Shown here: one piece after another, positions 34,765 through 43,149 of the stretch | Position numbering within the stretch: the stretch's first letter is position 1 | Layout: the number at the start of each line of letters is the position of its first letter | Source: [Bacillus] selenitireducens MLS10 | GTDB lineage: Bacteria > Bacillota > Bacilli > Bacillales > Salisediminibacteriaceae | Direction: 5' to 3' | DNA: 64,000 nucleotides | Assembly (NCBI RefSeq): GCF_000093085.1 | Contig: NC_014219.1 | Span: 3,030,384 to 3,094,383 of the forward strand | Program-made: the position numbers and the translations under genes | The notes under the pieces: model-generated | What the model saw: only the letters and a program-made list of their open reading frames with translations | The model's database searches: none | What the model was told of the DNA's origin: nothing

Positions 34765-34937
34765 CCGCTTCCTCCATTCCCTTCCCGCGTCGACAAACAA
34801 AGCCATTCGTGGTTTACTGATACTGATAACATTGTTCTAAAAGAAAACTTGGCATGTCGTAAAGCCTTCGTTGCACGTATACGATCATTCTGTAACGGAG
34901 TGAATCATTCCTATGGCAGTAAAAAGGAGAAAAGCCG

Positions 34938-36704
34938 ATGAGAGGACCGCTGAAAATACCAAACACGCTCCGCAACCAGATCTTGATCCTCTTTTCGTCG
35001 GTGATGGTCGTGGTGCTTCTGACCGCAGGACTTCTGACGTATAATCTCGTGACGGATATTTTAAAGGAGAATGCTGAAAACCAGCTCGAGCAGACGGCGC
35101 AGGAACAGCTGAACAGGATTGATTCCCAGTTCGAGACCATCGACCTGATCACCACGCAGATCGCTACCAACCCTTCCGTCCAATCGATCCTTACGAGCCG
35201 GCAGGACGGCCTGATCCCGACGTTCACACAAAGGCAGTCCATGCAGGAAATCGTCAACAACTACCAGGCCTATACATCCGGCATGCCTTCCTTTGAAATG
35301 TATTTCCCGAATTATGCCCGGCTCTATCCGTTGAATGAGCTGCAGCTTCCGATCCGGATGGACAGCACGTGGGTCGAGTTGGCGGAGGAAGAAAACGGAC
35401 GGATTATCTGGGCCGGCTCCGACCCCCTCGACGAAAACGCCTACCTCACGATCCGGCAAATTAACCTGATCGACCGCGATTTCTCGAGAGGCGGGTACCT
35501 TGTTACGAAAATTGACCGGAATTATTTCAACCTCGAAAGCCGCCTTCAGGCCTATGAAGAGACGGACAACCTGGCGATTCTCTTTGATCAGACAGGCAGC
35601 TACATCACATCGAACCTCGAAGAAGACGTCCTCGCCGGTCTGAACGTCGCCGAATCCGAGCGGACGGTCCAAATCGAAGGTGCTGAATATTTGCAGGTAC
35701 AGGTCGAGAGCGCACAGACCGGCTTTATGCTGTCTCTTTACACACCGTTGAACAACCTGCTTGCCGGCATCACCGGTATCGGTACGGCCATTCTCATCGC
35801 AGGTTCCGTCGGGCTGATGGTATTCACTGTCACCAGTTTTCATATTTCCCAGATCATCACCGCCCCGTTGGAGAGACTCACCGCAGCAATGAAGCGGGCC
35901 CGTCAGGGCGAGCTCGAGACAACACCCGACATCTCTTCCACGACGGAGATGAATGAACTGAACCATTCCTATAATGACATGGTCGAACGGACGAACCATC
36001 TCATCCGTGAAGTGTACGAGAAAGAACTGATGCAAAATCAGGCCGAACTGAAAGCCCTTCAGGCTCAGATCAATCCTCATTTTCTCTTTAATACACTCGA
36101 AGCCCTCTACTGGTCCATTGATGAAAAAGACCCGGAGAGTGCGGAAATGATCATTACGATGTCCGATTTATTCCGCTACACCATCAGTGACTCCGCTTCC
36201 TCAACGGACTGGGTGACGTTGGAAGAGGAAGCTGCACATATTGAAGACTACCTCCGGATTATGCAGCTGCGCTTCGGCGATGAGATGACGTGGACCATCG
36301 ATCTGCCAACAGAATTGGCACACCTCCCGGTTCCGAAACTCTTGATTCAGCCCATCGTCGAGAATGCGGTGCTTCACGGTATCAGTCAAAAATCCGAGCG
36401 CGGTCACATTGCCATTACCGTGCAGCGGATGAATGAATCACCAAAACGGATTGCCGTCACCGTCACCGATGACGGCGTCGGAATGACTGAAGCGACGAAG
36501 GAAGCACTCTTTCATGAAAACCGGCATACAAACAGTCATGTCGGCCAGACGGGTAAACGGATCGCGATGATCAACTGTCTCGAGCGTCTCATCCGTAATT
36601 ACCCGGATCACGAGATGGGCGACGCCATTCAAGTCGTCAGTGAACCGGGTCAAGGAACGACTGTGACCCTCTGTATCCCGGAGAAAGGAGGCACCGCCTC
36701 ATGA
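34938..36704 (+). CDS. Sensor histidine kinase, YesM-like
   Basis: This 588-aa membrane kinase probably senses extracellular xylo-oligosaccharides or their binding protein. It has a membrane segment at about 15-38, an extracytoplasmic sensor to about residue 275, a second segment, a HAMP domain (ITAPLERLTAAMKRARQGEL) and a LytS/YesM-type kinase core with the phospho-acceptor His in QAQINPHFLFNTLEALYW and the ATP-binding segments PKLLIQPIVENAVLHG and DDGVGMT. AAGGAGA precedes the ATG. Its stop overlaps the start of the response regulator by 4 bp (ATGA). Confidence 0.92.
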   Translation: MRGPLKIPNTLRNQILILFSSVMVVVLLTAGLLTYNLVTDILKENAENQLEQTAQEQLNRIDSQFETIDLITTQIATNPSVQSILTSRQDGLIPTFTQRQSMQEIVNNYQAYTSGMPSFEMYFPNYARLYPLNELQLPIRMDSTWVELAEEENGRIIWAGSDPLDENAYLTIRQINLIDRDFSRGGYLVTKIDRNYFNLESRLQAYEETDNLAILFDQTGSYITSNLEEDVLAGLNVAESERTVQIEGAEYLQVQVESAQTGFMLSLYTPLNNLLAGITGIGTAILIAGSVGLMVFTVTSFHISQIITAPLERLTAAMKRARQGELETTPDISSTTEMNELNHSYNDMVERTNHLIREVYEKELMQNQAELKALQAQINPHFLFNTLEALYWSIDEKDPESAEMIITMSDLFRYTISDSASSTDWVTLEEEAAHIEDYLRIMQLRFGDEMTWTIDLPTELAHLPVPKLLIQPIVENAVLHGISQKSERGHIAITVQRMNESPKRIAVTVTDDGVGMTEATKEALFHENRHTNSHVGQTGKRIAMINCLERLIRNYPDHEMGDAIQVVSEPGQGTTVTLCIPEKGGTAS

Positions 36705-37489
36705 CCGCAAAACCGCTCTCGATTCTGATTGTCGATGATGAACCCCGTTCACGAAACGGTGTCAAACGGACCCTTGAAGCCAATCTCATGGAACTCTCCG
36801 AAATCCGGACCGCTGCAAACCCTCACGACGCCATGGACCACATTCGCACGAGTCACGTGGATCTCGTCATCACCGATATCCGGATGCCCGTCATGACAGG
36901 ACTCGAACTGATCGATGCCCTTCAGGAACAGTCCGGCGAGCTCTTGTTCATTGTCATATCCGCCTACTCGGAATTCGACTATGCCCAGCGTGCCCTCGAA
37001 CTCGGTGTCATCCAGTATTTACTGAAGCCCGTCCAAAAGCAAAAGCTGCTCGACGCCGTTCAGAAAGCCGCGAAGAAAATCCAGGATCACAGGCAAATGG
37101 GTCGGGTCACGAAGATGATCGATCCCTCGCTCCCCTCTTTTCGTGAGAATCCCGATACCTATTCTGAACCGATCCTCGAAGCGCTGCACTTTATCGACGA
37201 TCACCTTTCGGACAAGATCGGCATAAAAGACGTTGCGGCAACGGTTCACCTGAACCCGAACTATTTAAGCGCCCATTTCAAAGAACAGGTCGGCATGACC
37301 TTCTCTGAGTACCTGACCCGAAAGCGGCTCCAGTACGCCAAATCGCTGCTTTTGAACTCGTCTTCGACCGTGGCGGATATCGCAGACAAGTCGGGCTACC
37401 AGACAGCCAAGTATTTCGTCAAGATCTTCAAAGAATACGAGAAGATGACACCGAGCCAGTTCAGAAAAGCCAACCGGTCATCGTCATAA
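36701..37489 (+). CDS. Response regulator with AraC output, YesN-like
   Basis: This 262-aa regulator is the partner of the adjacent kinase. The receiver has the acidic pair Asp12-Asp13, the phospho-acceptor Asp59 in LVITDIRMP and the Lys in LLKPVQ. The C-terminal AraC domain (about 160-262) has VAATVHLNPNYLSAHFKEQVG and IADKSGYQTAKYFVKIFKEYEKMTPSQFR. The ATGA overlap with the kinase gene indicates translational coupling. It probably activates the sugar ABC importer operon 110 bp downstream. Confidence 0.93.
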   Translation: MTAKPLSILIVDDEPRSRNGVKRTLEANLMELSEIRTAANPHDAMDHIRTSHVDLVITDIRMPVMTGLELIDALQEQSGELLFIVISAYSEFDYAQRALELGVIQYLLKPVQKQKLLDAVQKAAKKIQDHRQMGRVTKMIDPSLPSFRENPDTYSEPILEALHFIDDHLSDKIGIKDVAATVHLNPNYLSAHFKEQVGMTFSEYLTRKRLQYAKSLLLNSSSTVADIADKSGYQTAKYFVKIFKEYEKMTPSQFRKANRSSS

Positions 37490-37529
37490 CCTGATAAAAG
37501 TGGTATTTCATGTGATGATCATGACCTTA

Positions 37530-37555
37530 TGACAGCGCTTTCTTCACGGTATACT
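37530..37555 (+). promoter_or_regulatory. Promoter region of the sugar importer with cre-like site
   Basis: TGACAGCGCTTTCT (37530-37543) matches the cre consensus at all defined positions but the last. TATACT (37550-37555) is a likely -10 box; no good -35 box is present at 17 bases, which fits a promoter that needs the AraC-type activator. Confidence 0.6.
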
Positions 37556-37574
37556 TACCGTAGATTCACTCAAT

Positions 37575-37582
37575 AAACTAAG
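37575..37582. promoter_or_regulatory. XylR-like half-site in the importer leader
   Basis: AAACTAAG repeats the right half of the xylA operator, and ACTTA at 37553-37557 gives a degenerate left half. The surrounding TATACTTA and ACTAAGT also match the xylA region. It may be a weak XylR site; the spacing is two bases longer than in the xylA operator. Confidence 0.35.
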
Positions 37583-37599
37583 TCAAGGGGGATTCATCA

Positions 37600-38964
37600 A
37601 TGGAAAAGAAAGCGCTTAAAGGATTAACGGCACTGTCAATGGCTTCACTGGTTACGCTCGCTGCATGCGGCACGGACAACACCTCGGAAGATGCAGGCGC
37701 AGCCGGCGTAAATGACGCAGGAAACACAGACACCGCTGAAAACGGCGACGCCGATAAAGAGGATGTGACGCTCGATTTCATGCACCTCTGGCCACAGGGC
37801 AGCTCACCGGACCACTACAGAATCGTCAGTCAGATCATTGAAGAATTCGAAGACATGCACCCTCACGTGACCGTTGAACTCGAAGTTCTGGAAAATGAGC
37901 AGTATAAAAACAAGATGCAGGTCATTTCATCGTCCAATCAGCTTCCTGACGTGGGCATGACCTGGCCGGCCGGTTACATGGAGCCTTACGTAAACGGCAA
38001 CATGTTCGCGCCTCTTGATGACATTCTTGATGAAGACGGACTCCGGGACGATTTCGTCGCAGGTACCCTCGAAGCTTATGAAATGAACGGCGATTCCTAC
38101 GCACTACCATTGGAACTGAACATCGCACCGGTTTTCTACAACAAAGCGATTTTTGACGAATACGGCGTGGACGTACCGGAAACCTTTGATGACTTTATGG
38201 ATGCCATTGATACCTTCGTTGAAAACGATATGGCACCGATCGCACTCGGTAACCGCGACCGCTGGACAGGATCGCTCTGGTACATGTATCTCGCAGACCG
38301 CATCGGTGGACCGGATGCACTGAATGCAGCCATTGACCGAAGCGGCTCCTTCGAAGACGAGCGACTCATTGAAGCGGCAGAACGTACCGTCGACATGGTC
38401 CAGAGTGATGCCTTTATCCGCGGATTTAACGGTCTGTCCGACCAGGAAGCGAAATCCGAATTTATGAACAGCAATGCAGCCATGTACCTGATCGGATCAT
38501 GGGATCTGCCGAACTACACAACCAATGAAGAAGTGCCACAGGAATTCCGCGACAACATCGGCTTCTTTAAGTTCCCTGAAGTTGACGGCGGAGATGGCGA
38601 CATCAACAGCTGGGTTGGCGGACCGGGTGTAGGCCTGTTCGTGGCAGAGAACTCCGACATTCAGGAAGAAGCCAAAGCGTTCGTCAAGTACTTTGCTGAA
38701 GAGTGGGGCAAGTATTCCGTTGAAGATGCAGGGGTGATCCCGGGCACGCAGGTGGATACCGATGCAGTTGACCTCCCGGATCTGTTCGTGGAAGTCCTCG
38801 ATGAACTGAACAATGCGTCGAACATCACCCTGTTTGCTGACGTGCAGATGAGCGCAGGCGTTGCTGAGACACACCTGAATCAGATTCAGGCACTGTTTGG
38901 TGAAGCTGTGACACCGGAAGATTTTGCCCGGGAACACGAAGAAGCTTTGTCTGACGAAGACTGA
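37600..38964 (+). CDS. Sugar ABC transporter substrate-binding lipoprotein
   Basis: This 454-aa extracellular solute-binding protein (family 1, MalE-like) captures an oligosaccharide, probably xylo-oligosaccharides given the GH43 gene downstream. The signal sequence ends in lipobox LAAC (Cys24) and is followed by an Asp/Ala/Asn-rich linker of about 35 residues. Recognisable segments are NKMQVISSSNQLPDVGMTWPAGYMEPY and SEFMNSNAAMYLIGSWDLPNY. AGGGGG precedes the ATG. A hairpin after the gene probably makes its message more abundant than that of the permeases. Confidence 0.92.
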   Translation: MEKKALKGLTALSMASLVTLAACGTDNTSEDAGAAGVNDAGNTDTAENGDADKEDVTLDFMHLWPQGSSPDHYRIVSQIIEEFEDMHPHVTVELEVLENEQYKNKMQVISSSNQLPDVGMTWPAGYMEPYVNGNMFAPLDDILDEDGLRDDFVAGTLEAYEMNGDSYALPLELNIAPVFYNKAIFDEYGVDVPETFDDFMDAIDTFVENDMAPIALGNRDRWTGSLWYMYLADRIGGPDALNAAIDRSGSFEDERLIEAAERTVDMVQSDAFIRGFNGLSDQEAKSEFMNSNAAMYLIGSWDLPNYTTNEEVPQEFRDNIGFFKFPEVDGGDGDINSWVGGPGVGLFVAENSDIQEEAKAFVKYFAEEWGKYSVEDAGVIPGTQVDTDAVDLPDLFVEVLDELNNASNITLFADVQMSAGVAETHLNQIQALFGEAVTPEDFAREHEEALSDED

Positions 38965-39000
38965 TCACGTCAACGGCTGACCAGTCAATCCGGATTCTAG

Positions 39001-39031
39001 GGGCATGACGCCGCACATGCGGCGTATGCCC
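39001..39031 (+). terminator. Intercistronic hairpin after the binding-protein gene
   Basis: GGGCAT-G-ACGCCGC pairs with GCGGCGT-ATGCCC around an ACAT loop, with one bulge. The T-run is weak (CTTTCTTC), so it is more likely an mRNA-stabilising or partial termination structure, as is common after binding-protein genes. Confidence 0.7.
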
Positions 39032-39060
39032 TTTCTTCATCAAAGGAAGGAGAGCTTAAC

Positions 39061-39942
39061 ATGAATCGAATCATGTCCGATAAACGCATCATCGCCATGT
39101 ACACGCTCCCGGCCCTGCTGTTGATCATCGTCCTGATCTATGTCCCGATCGTCCTCACCGGCTATTACGGCCTGATGGACTGGGACGGCATCGGTGCCAT
39201 GACCTTCATCGGCCTGGAGAACTACCAGACCCTCATTTCCGATTCGTTATTCTGGCAGAGTGCCTGGCATTCCCTGTTGCTCGCAGTCTTTTCTGTAGCG
39301 AGTCTCGTCATTTATCTCGCCATTTCCGTTGTTTTGTCATCCAATATTAAGGGAGCTGACTTCTTCAGGAAAGTCTATCTGATCCCGATGCTCCTGTCTT
39401 CCGTTGCCATCGCTCAGCTCTGGATGCGGATCTATCATCCGTCCAACGGGGTTATGAACCGGTTTCTTGCATGGATTGGAATGGAAAATCCGCCCCTTTG
39501 GCTCTCGGATACGAACATCGTCCTGTTCGCGATCTTTATCCCGATCCTGTGGCAGTATGCCGGCTTTTATATCATCATTTATTATGCGGCCCTCCGAAAC
39601 ATTCCGAATGAGCTGATGGAAGCCGCCAGAATTGACGGGGCAACACCTTTTCAAATTGCCTACAAGATCAAAATTCCACTGATCTCAGGCATCATCAAAG
39701 TCACAATCGTCCTCGCTGTCATCGGGTCCCTCAAGTACTTCGACCTGATTTACGTCATGACGGACGGTGGTCCGAACGGAGCCAGTGAAGTGATGGCGTC
39801 CTATATGTACAAGCTCGCTTTTCGGACTAACGACTTCGGATACGGCAGTGCCATCGGCTTCTTCCTGCTCGTTCTGATTATGGTTGTGACGTATTTCATC
39901 CGAAAACTCACCGCGTCCAAAGACGACGAGGTTCAATACTGA
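39061..39942 (+). CDS. Sugar ABC transporter permease (MalF/UgpA-like)
   Basis: This 293-aa permease has six membrane segments, the first near residues 16-37, and the EAA loop ELMEAARIDGATPFQIAYKIKIPLI at about residues 183-207, which contacts the ATPase. It pairs with the next gene to form the membrane channel. AAGGAGAG precedes the ATG. No ATPase gene occurs in the operon; such importers in Bacilli usually share an MsmX-type ATPase encoded elsewhere. Confidence 0.93.
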   Translation: MNRIMSDKRIIAMYTLPALLLIIVLIYVPIVLTGYYGLMDWDGIGAMTFIGLENYQTLISDSLFWQSAWHSLLLAVFSVASLVIYLAISVVLSSNIKGADFFRKVYLIPMLLSSVAIAQLWMRIYHPSNGVMNRFLAWIGMENPPLWLSDTNIVLFAIFIPILWQYAGFYIIIYYAALRNIPNELMEAARIDGATPFQIAYKIKIPLISGIIKVTIVLAVIGSLKYFDLIYVMTDGGPNGASEVMASYMYKLAFRTNDFGYGSAIGFFLLVLIMVVTYFIRKLTASKDDEVQY

Positions 39943-39961
39943 TACAGAGGAGGTTATCTAA

Positions 39962-40849
39962 ATGGCTACAACAACAACTGCCGCTGAACCTGCAGCCGAA
40001 ACGATGTCTGCTGCAGGCAAACTGAAAGGCAAGCTGCTGAAGAGCATCTTGTACGTCATACTCGGCCTGATCGCCGTGGTGCAGATTCTTCCTCTGATCT
40101 GGCTTGTTCTCTTCTCACTCAAGGACAATCAGGAAGTGTTCAATCTGCCGCCTCTCGCGCTTCCGCAAGATCCAAACTGGGGGAACTATCTGCGTGTGTG
40201 GACAGATGGCAATATCGGGCTTTACTTCTTTAACAGCATTATCGTGACAGGCTCTGCCGTGATTCTGACGATTCTGCTTGCAAGCTTCGTCACCTTTGCC
40301 ATCACACGGATGAACTGGAAACTGAATAAAATCGTGCTTGCGCTCTTTATGATCGGGCTGATGATTCCTGTACACTCCACGCTTATCCCGCTCTTCAGCT
40401 TCTTTTTGAATATCGGGCTCATGAACACCCATCCGGCCATCATTCTCACCTACACGGCCTTTAACCTGCCGTTGACCATCATGATCCTGCTTGGCTTTTA
40501 TTACACCATTCCGCGCGAGCTTGAGGAAGCGGCGATTGTGGATGGCTGTTCGATTCACAGAATGTTTTTCCAGATCATCCTGCCGCTCACGGCACCTGTC
40601 GTCGCAACAACTGCCATCATCAACATGATCTACAACTGGAATGAGTTCGTCTTTGTGAACACGTTTATCAGTTCGGATTCCCTGAAAACCCTGACCGTCG
40701 GCATTCAGAACTTTATCGGCCAATACTCGACAGACTGGGGTGCCATCGGGGCGACACTTGTCATCAGTGTGCTTCCCCTGTTAATCGCATTCGTCTTCCT
40801 CAGTAACCGGATCGTCGAAGGCATTACCGCAGGATCTGTCAAAGGCTGA
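39962..40849 (+). CDS. Sugar ABC transporter permease (MalG/UgpE-like)
   Basis: This 295-aa protein is the second permease of the importer. It has an Ala/Thr-rich N-terminal tail, six membrane segments and the EAA loop ELEEAAIVDGCSIHRMFFQIILPLT near residues 188-212. The C-terminal GIQNFIGQYSTDWGAIGAT and ITAGSVKG are typical of the MalG branch. The start is 20 bp after the first permease gene, with GAGGAGG upstream. Confidence 0.93.
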   Translation: MATTTTAAEPAAETMSAAGKLKGKLLKSILYVILGLIAVVQILPLIWLVLFSLKDNQEVFNLPPLALPQDPNWGNYLRVWTDGNIGLYFFNSIIVTGSAVILTILLASFVTFAITRMNWKLNKIVLALFMIGLMIPVHSTLIPLFSFFLNIGLMNTHPAIILTYTAFNLPLTIMILLGFYYTIPRELEEAAIVDGCSIHRMFFQIILPLTAPVVATTAIINMIYNWNEFVFVNTFISSDSLKTLTVGIQNFIGQYSTDWGAIGATLVISVLPLLIAFVFLSNRIVEGITAGSVKG

Positions 40850-40877
40850 TCCCAATTGATTGAAGGAGCTGATTTTC

Positions 40878-42458
40878 ATGACCATGATTACAAATCCGAT
40901 TTTACCAGGCTTTCATGCCGATCCATCCATTTGCCGGGTTGGCGATGATTTTTACATTGCCACCTCCACCTTCGACTGGTTCCCGGGCGTGAGAATTCAT
41001 CACTCCCGTGACTTAAAGCACTGGCGGCACATTGCGAGTCCGCTCGACCGCGTGTCCTTGCTCGATCTGAAAGGAAACATGAACTCCGGCGGGGTCTGGG
41101 CACCTTGCCTGAGCTACAGCGACGGGCTCTTTTACCTCATTTATACCGACGTCAAACAGTGGCACGGTGCGTTTAAAGACACGCATAACTACCTGGTCAC
41201 GGCCCCGTCCATCGAGGGCCCGTGGTCTGAACCGATTTACCTGAACTCAAACGGCTTTGATCCGTCTCTGTTCCACGATGATGACGGACGCAAATGGCTC
41301 GTGAACATGCTCTGGGATTTCCGTAAAGACCGCCACCCGTTCGCCGGGATCGTGCTTCAGGAATACAGCCCTCTCGAACAGAAACTGACCGGTCCTGTCA
41401 AGATGATCTACGAAGGAACGGAGATCAAACTGACGGAAGGGCCTCACCTGTACAAGCGAAACGGCTATTACTACCTGTTTGTCGCAGAAGGCGGAACCCA
41501 GTATGAGCACGCTGAGACCGTCGCCAGATCCAAAGCGATCGACGGCCCTTACGAGACGGATCCGCACTACCCGTTTATCACCGCCTGGAAAAAGCCGCAT
41601 CTGCCGATTCAAAAAAGCGGTCACGGCAGTCTCGTCGATACACCGGAGGGCGAATGGTATTTCGTCCATCTCGGGGGACGCCCGGTCAATGGCAAGTACT
41701 GCACCCTGGGCAGAGAAACGTTTATCCAGAAAGCCGTTTGGACAGACGATGACTGGATCCGCCTCGCCGACGGCAGCCAGTCACCGTCTCTCGAAGTTGA
41801 AGGCCCGACGCTGCCTGATCACCCTTTTGAAGCGGAACCTGTGATTGATGATTTTGATGACGACAGCCTCTTTCCGGGTTGGTGGAATTCTTTACGGATC
41901 CCGATGACTCCGGATTGGGTCAGTCTCACAGAGCGGCCCGGCCATCTCCGTCTCAAGGGCATGGAATCAATGACCTCGCTTCACAGCCAGGCTTTGATTG
42001 CCAGACGACAGACGGATTTTCAGTGCACCATTGAAACAGCCCTTGATTATCAGCCTGAGCACTTTCAGCACATGGGCGGCATGACGGTCTTTTATGACAC
42101 GACGGACTTTCTGTATCTGCACATTACCGCACACCCCGTCAAGGGACGGGTTTTGCAGATCATGCAAATGACTGACGGTGAGTACGATGAAGTCCTTCTC
42201 TCGCCACAAACGATTACCCCGAGTGGCACGGTGAAGCTGAAAGGCATCATCGACATCGACCACGTGCAGTTCTATTACATGGATCAGGATACCCCTGACT
42301 GGGTCGCCATCGGCCCGGCACTTGACGTCACACATATGTCCGACGACAGTGCCCCTGATGTCCGCTTTACCGGCACCTTTGTCGGCATGGCCACACAGGA
42401 CTTGAGCGGCACACGAAAGCCGTGTGATTTTGATTATTTCAAATACGAAAAAAAGTAA
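40878..42458 (+). CDS. GH43 beta-xylosidase
   Basis: This cytoplasmic 526-aa enzyme (no signal peptide) releases xylose from imported xylo-oligosaccharides. It has the five-bladed propeller with the general base Asp15 in GFHADPSICR, the pKa-modulating Asp in NGFDPSLF near residue 127 and the general acid Glu in KLTEGPHLY near residue 187, followed by a C-terminal beta-sandwich domain typical of XynB-type enzymes. I chose the ATG at 40878 with GAAGGAG upstream. Alpha-arabinofuranosidase side activity is common in this group and cannot be excluded. Confidence 0.9.
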   Translation: MTMITNPILPGFHADPSICRVGDDFYIATSTFDWFPGVRIHHSRDLKHWRHIASPLDRVSLLDLKGNMNSGGVWAPCLSYSDGLFYLIYTDVKQWHGAFKDTHNYLVTAPSIEGPWSEPIYLNSNGFDPSLFHDDDGRKWLVNMLWDFRKDRHPFAGIVLQEYSPLEQKLTGPVKMIYEGTEIKLTEGPHLYKRNGYYYLFVAEGGTQYEHAETVARSKAIDGPYETDPHYPFITAWKKPHLPIQKSGHGSLVDTPEGEWYFVHLGGRPVNGKYCTLGRETFIQKAVWTDDDWIRLADGSQSPSLEVEGPTLPDHPFEAEPVIDDFDDDSLFPGWWNSLRIPMTPDWVSLTERPGHLRLKGMESMTSLHSQALIARRQTDFQCTIETALDYQPEHFQHMGGMTVFYDTTDFLYLHITAHPVKGRVLQIMQMTDGEYDEVLLSPQTITPSGTVKLKGIIDIDHVQFYYMDQDTPDWVAIGPALDVTHMSDDSAPDVRFTGTFVGMATQDLSGTRKPCDFDYFKYEKK

Positions 42459-42479
42459 CGTGAAAAGGAGGCCCACGCC

Positions 42480-43112
42480 ATGAAAATGCGCTGGCTGTCG
42501 AACCCGCTGTACCTGGCTGCCGATCTGTTTACGAAACTCGTGCTCCTGAACTTTCTCTGGGCAGTCTTTACCCTTCTGGGACTGATTGTCTTCGGCCTCG
42601 CTCCTGCAACGGTGGCATTGTTTACCCAGTTGAGACGGATGACCTGGAAACAGGACGAAAGTGTTCAGCTGTACGGCCTGATGTCGTCCTTTTACCGGAC
42701 ATGGAAAGCTGAATTTGTCAGAGCAAACCTCTTTGCAACGGGCTTTTATTCGCTCCTCCTCATCTGGGGCATCAACCTCATGATTATGCCCGTTACAGAG
42801 GGCGGTATGCAGCTTGCGATGATGGTCTCAAACAGTCTCTTCGGTGCGGTGCTCCTCCTTTTGCTTTTGTTTTGGTTTCCGGTTTATGTACACTTCGATC
42901 TCAAATGGAGCGATGCCCTGAAGGTTACGGCGATGATTCCGTTTCGGAACCTGTGGACCACCGCTTTGACGGTGACGGCAGTGGCGGGATTTCTCACCGT
43001 TCTCTATCTGTTTCCGCCGCTCATCAGCTTCGTCGGGATCAGTGGCCTCGCCTGGCTTGTGATGATCGCTTCAAAGAAGAGCTTTCTCCATGTTCAGCCT
43101 GTCCAATCATAA
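42480..43112 (+). CDS. YesL-like DUF624 membrane protein
   Basis: This 210-aa membrane protein has about five hydrophobic segments and the DUF624 start LYLAADLFTKLVLLNFLWAVFTLLGL. Proteins of this family regularly accompany YesMN kinases and sugar ABC importers in Bacilli, but their role is not known. It is last in the plus-strand operon, 21 bp after the GH43 gene, with AAAGGAGG upstream, and is closed by a terminator. Confidence 0.88.
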   Translation: MKMRWLSNPLYLAADLFTKLVLLNFLWAVFTLLGLIVFGLAPATVALFTQLRRMTWKQDESVQLYGLMSSFYRTWKAEFVRANLFATGFYSLLLIWGINLMIMPVTEGGMQLAMMVSNSLFGAVLLLLLLFWFPVYVHFDLKWSDALKVTAMIPFRNLWTTALTVTAVAGFLTVLYLFPPLISFVGISGLAWLVMIASKKSFLHVQPVQS

Positions 43113-43117
43113 AAAGG

Positions 43118-43147
43118 AAAGGTCCCCCTGATGGAGGACCTTTTTTT
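43118..43147. terminator. Bidirectional terminator between the xylo-oligosaccharide operon and acyl-CoA ligase
   Basis: AAAGGTCCCCC and GGAGGACCTTT form an 11-bp stem with one mismatch around TGAT, followed by a T run on the plus strand and, on the minus strand, TTCCTTTTT. Confidence 0.85.
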
Positions 43148-43149
43148 GA

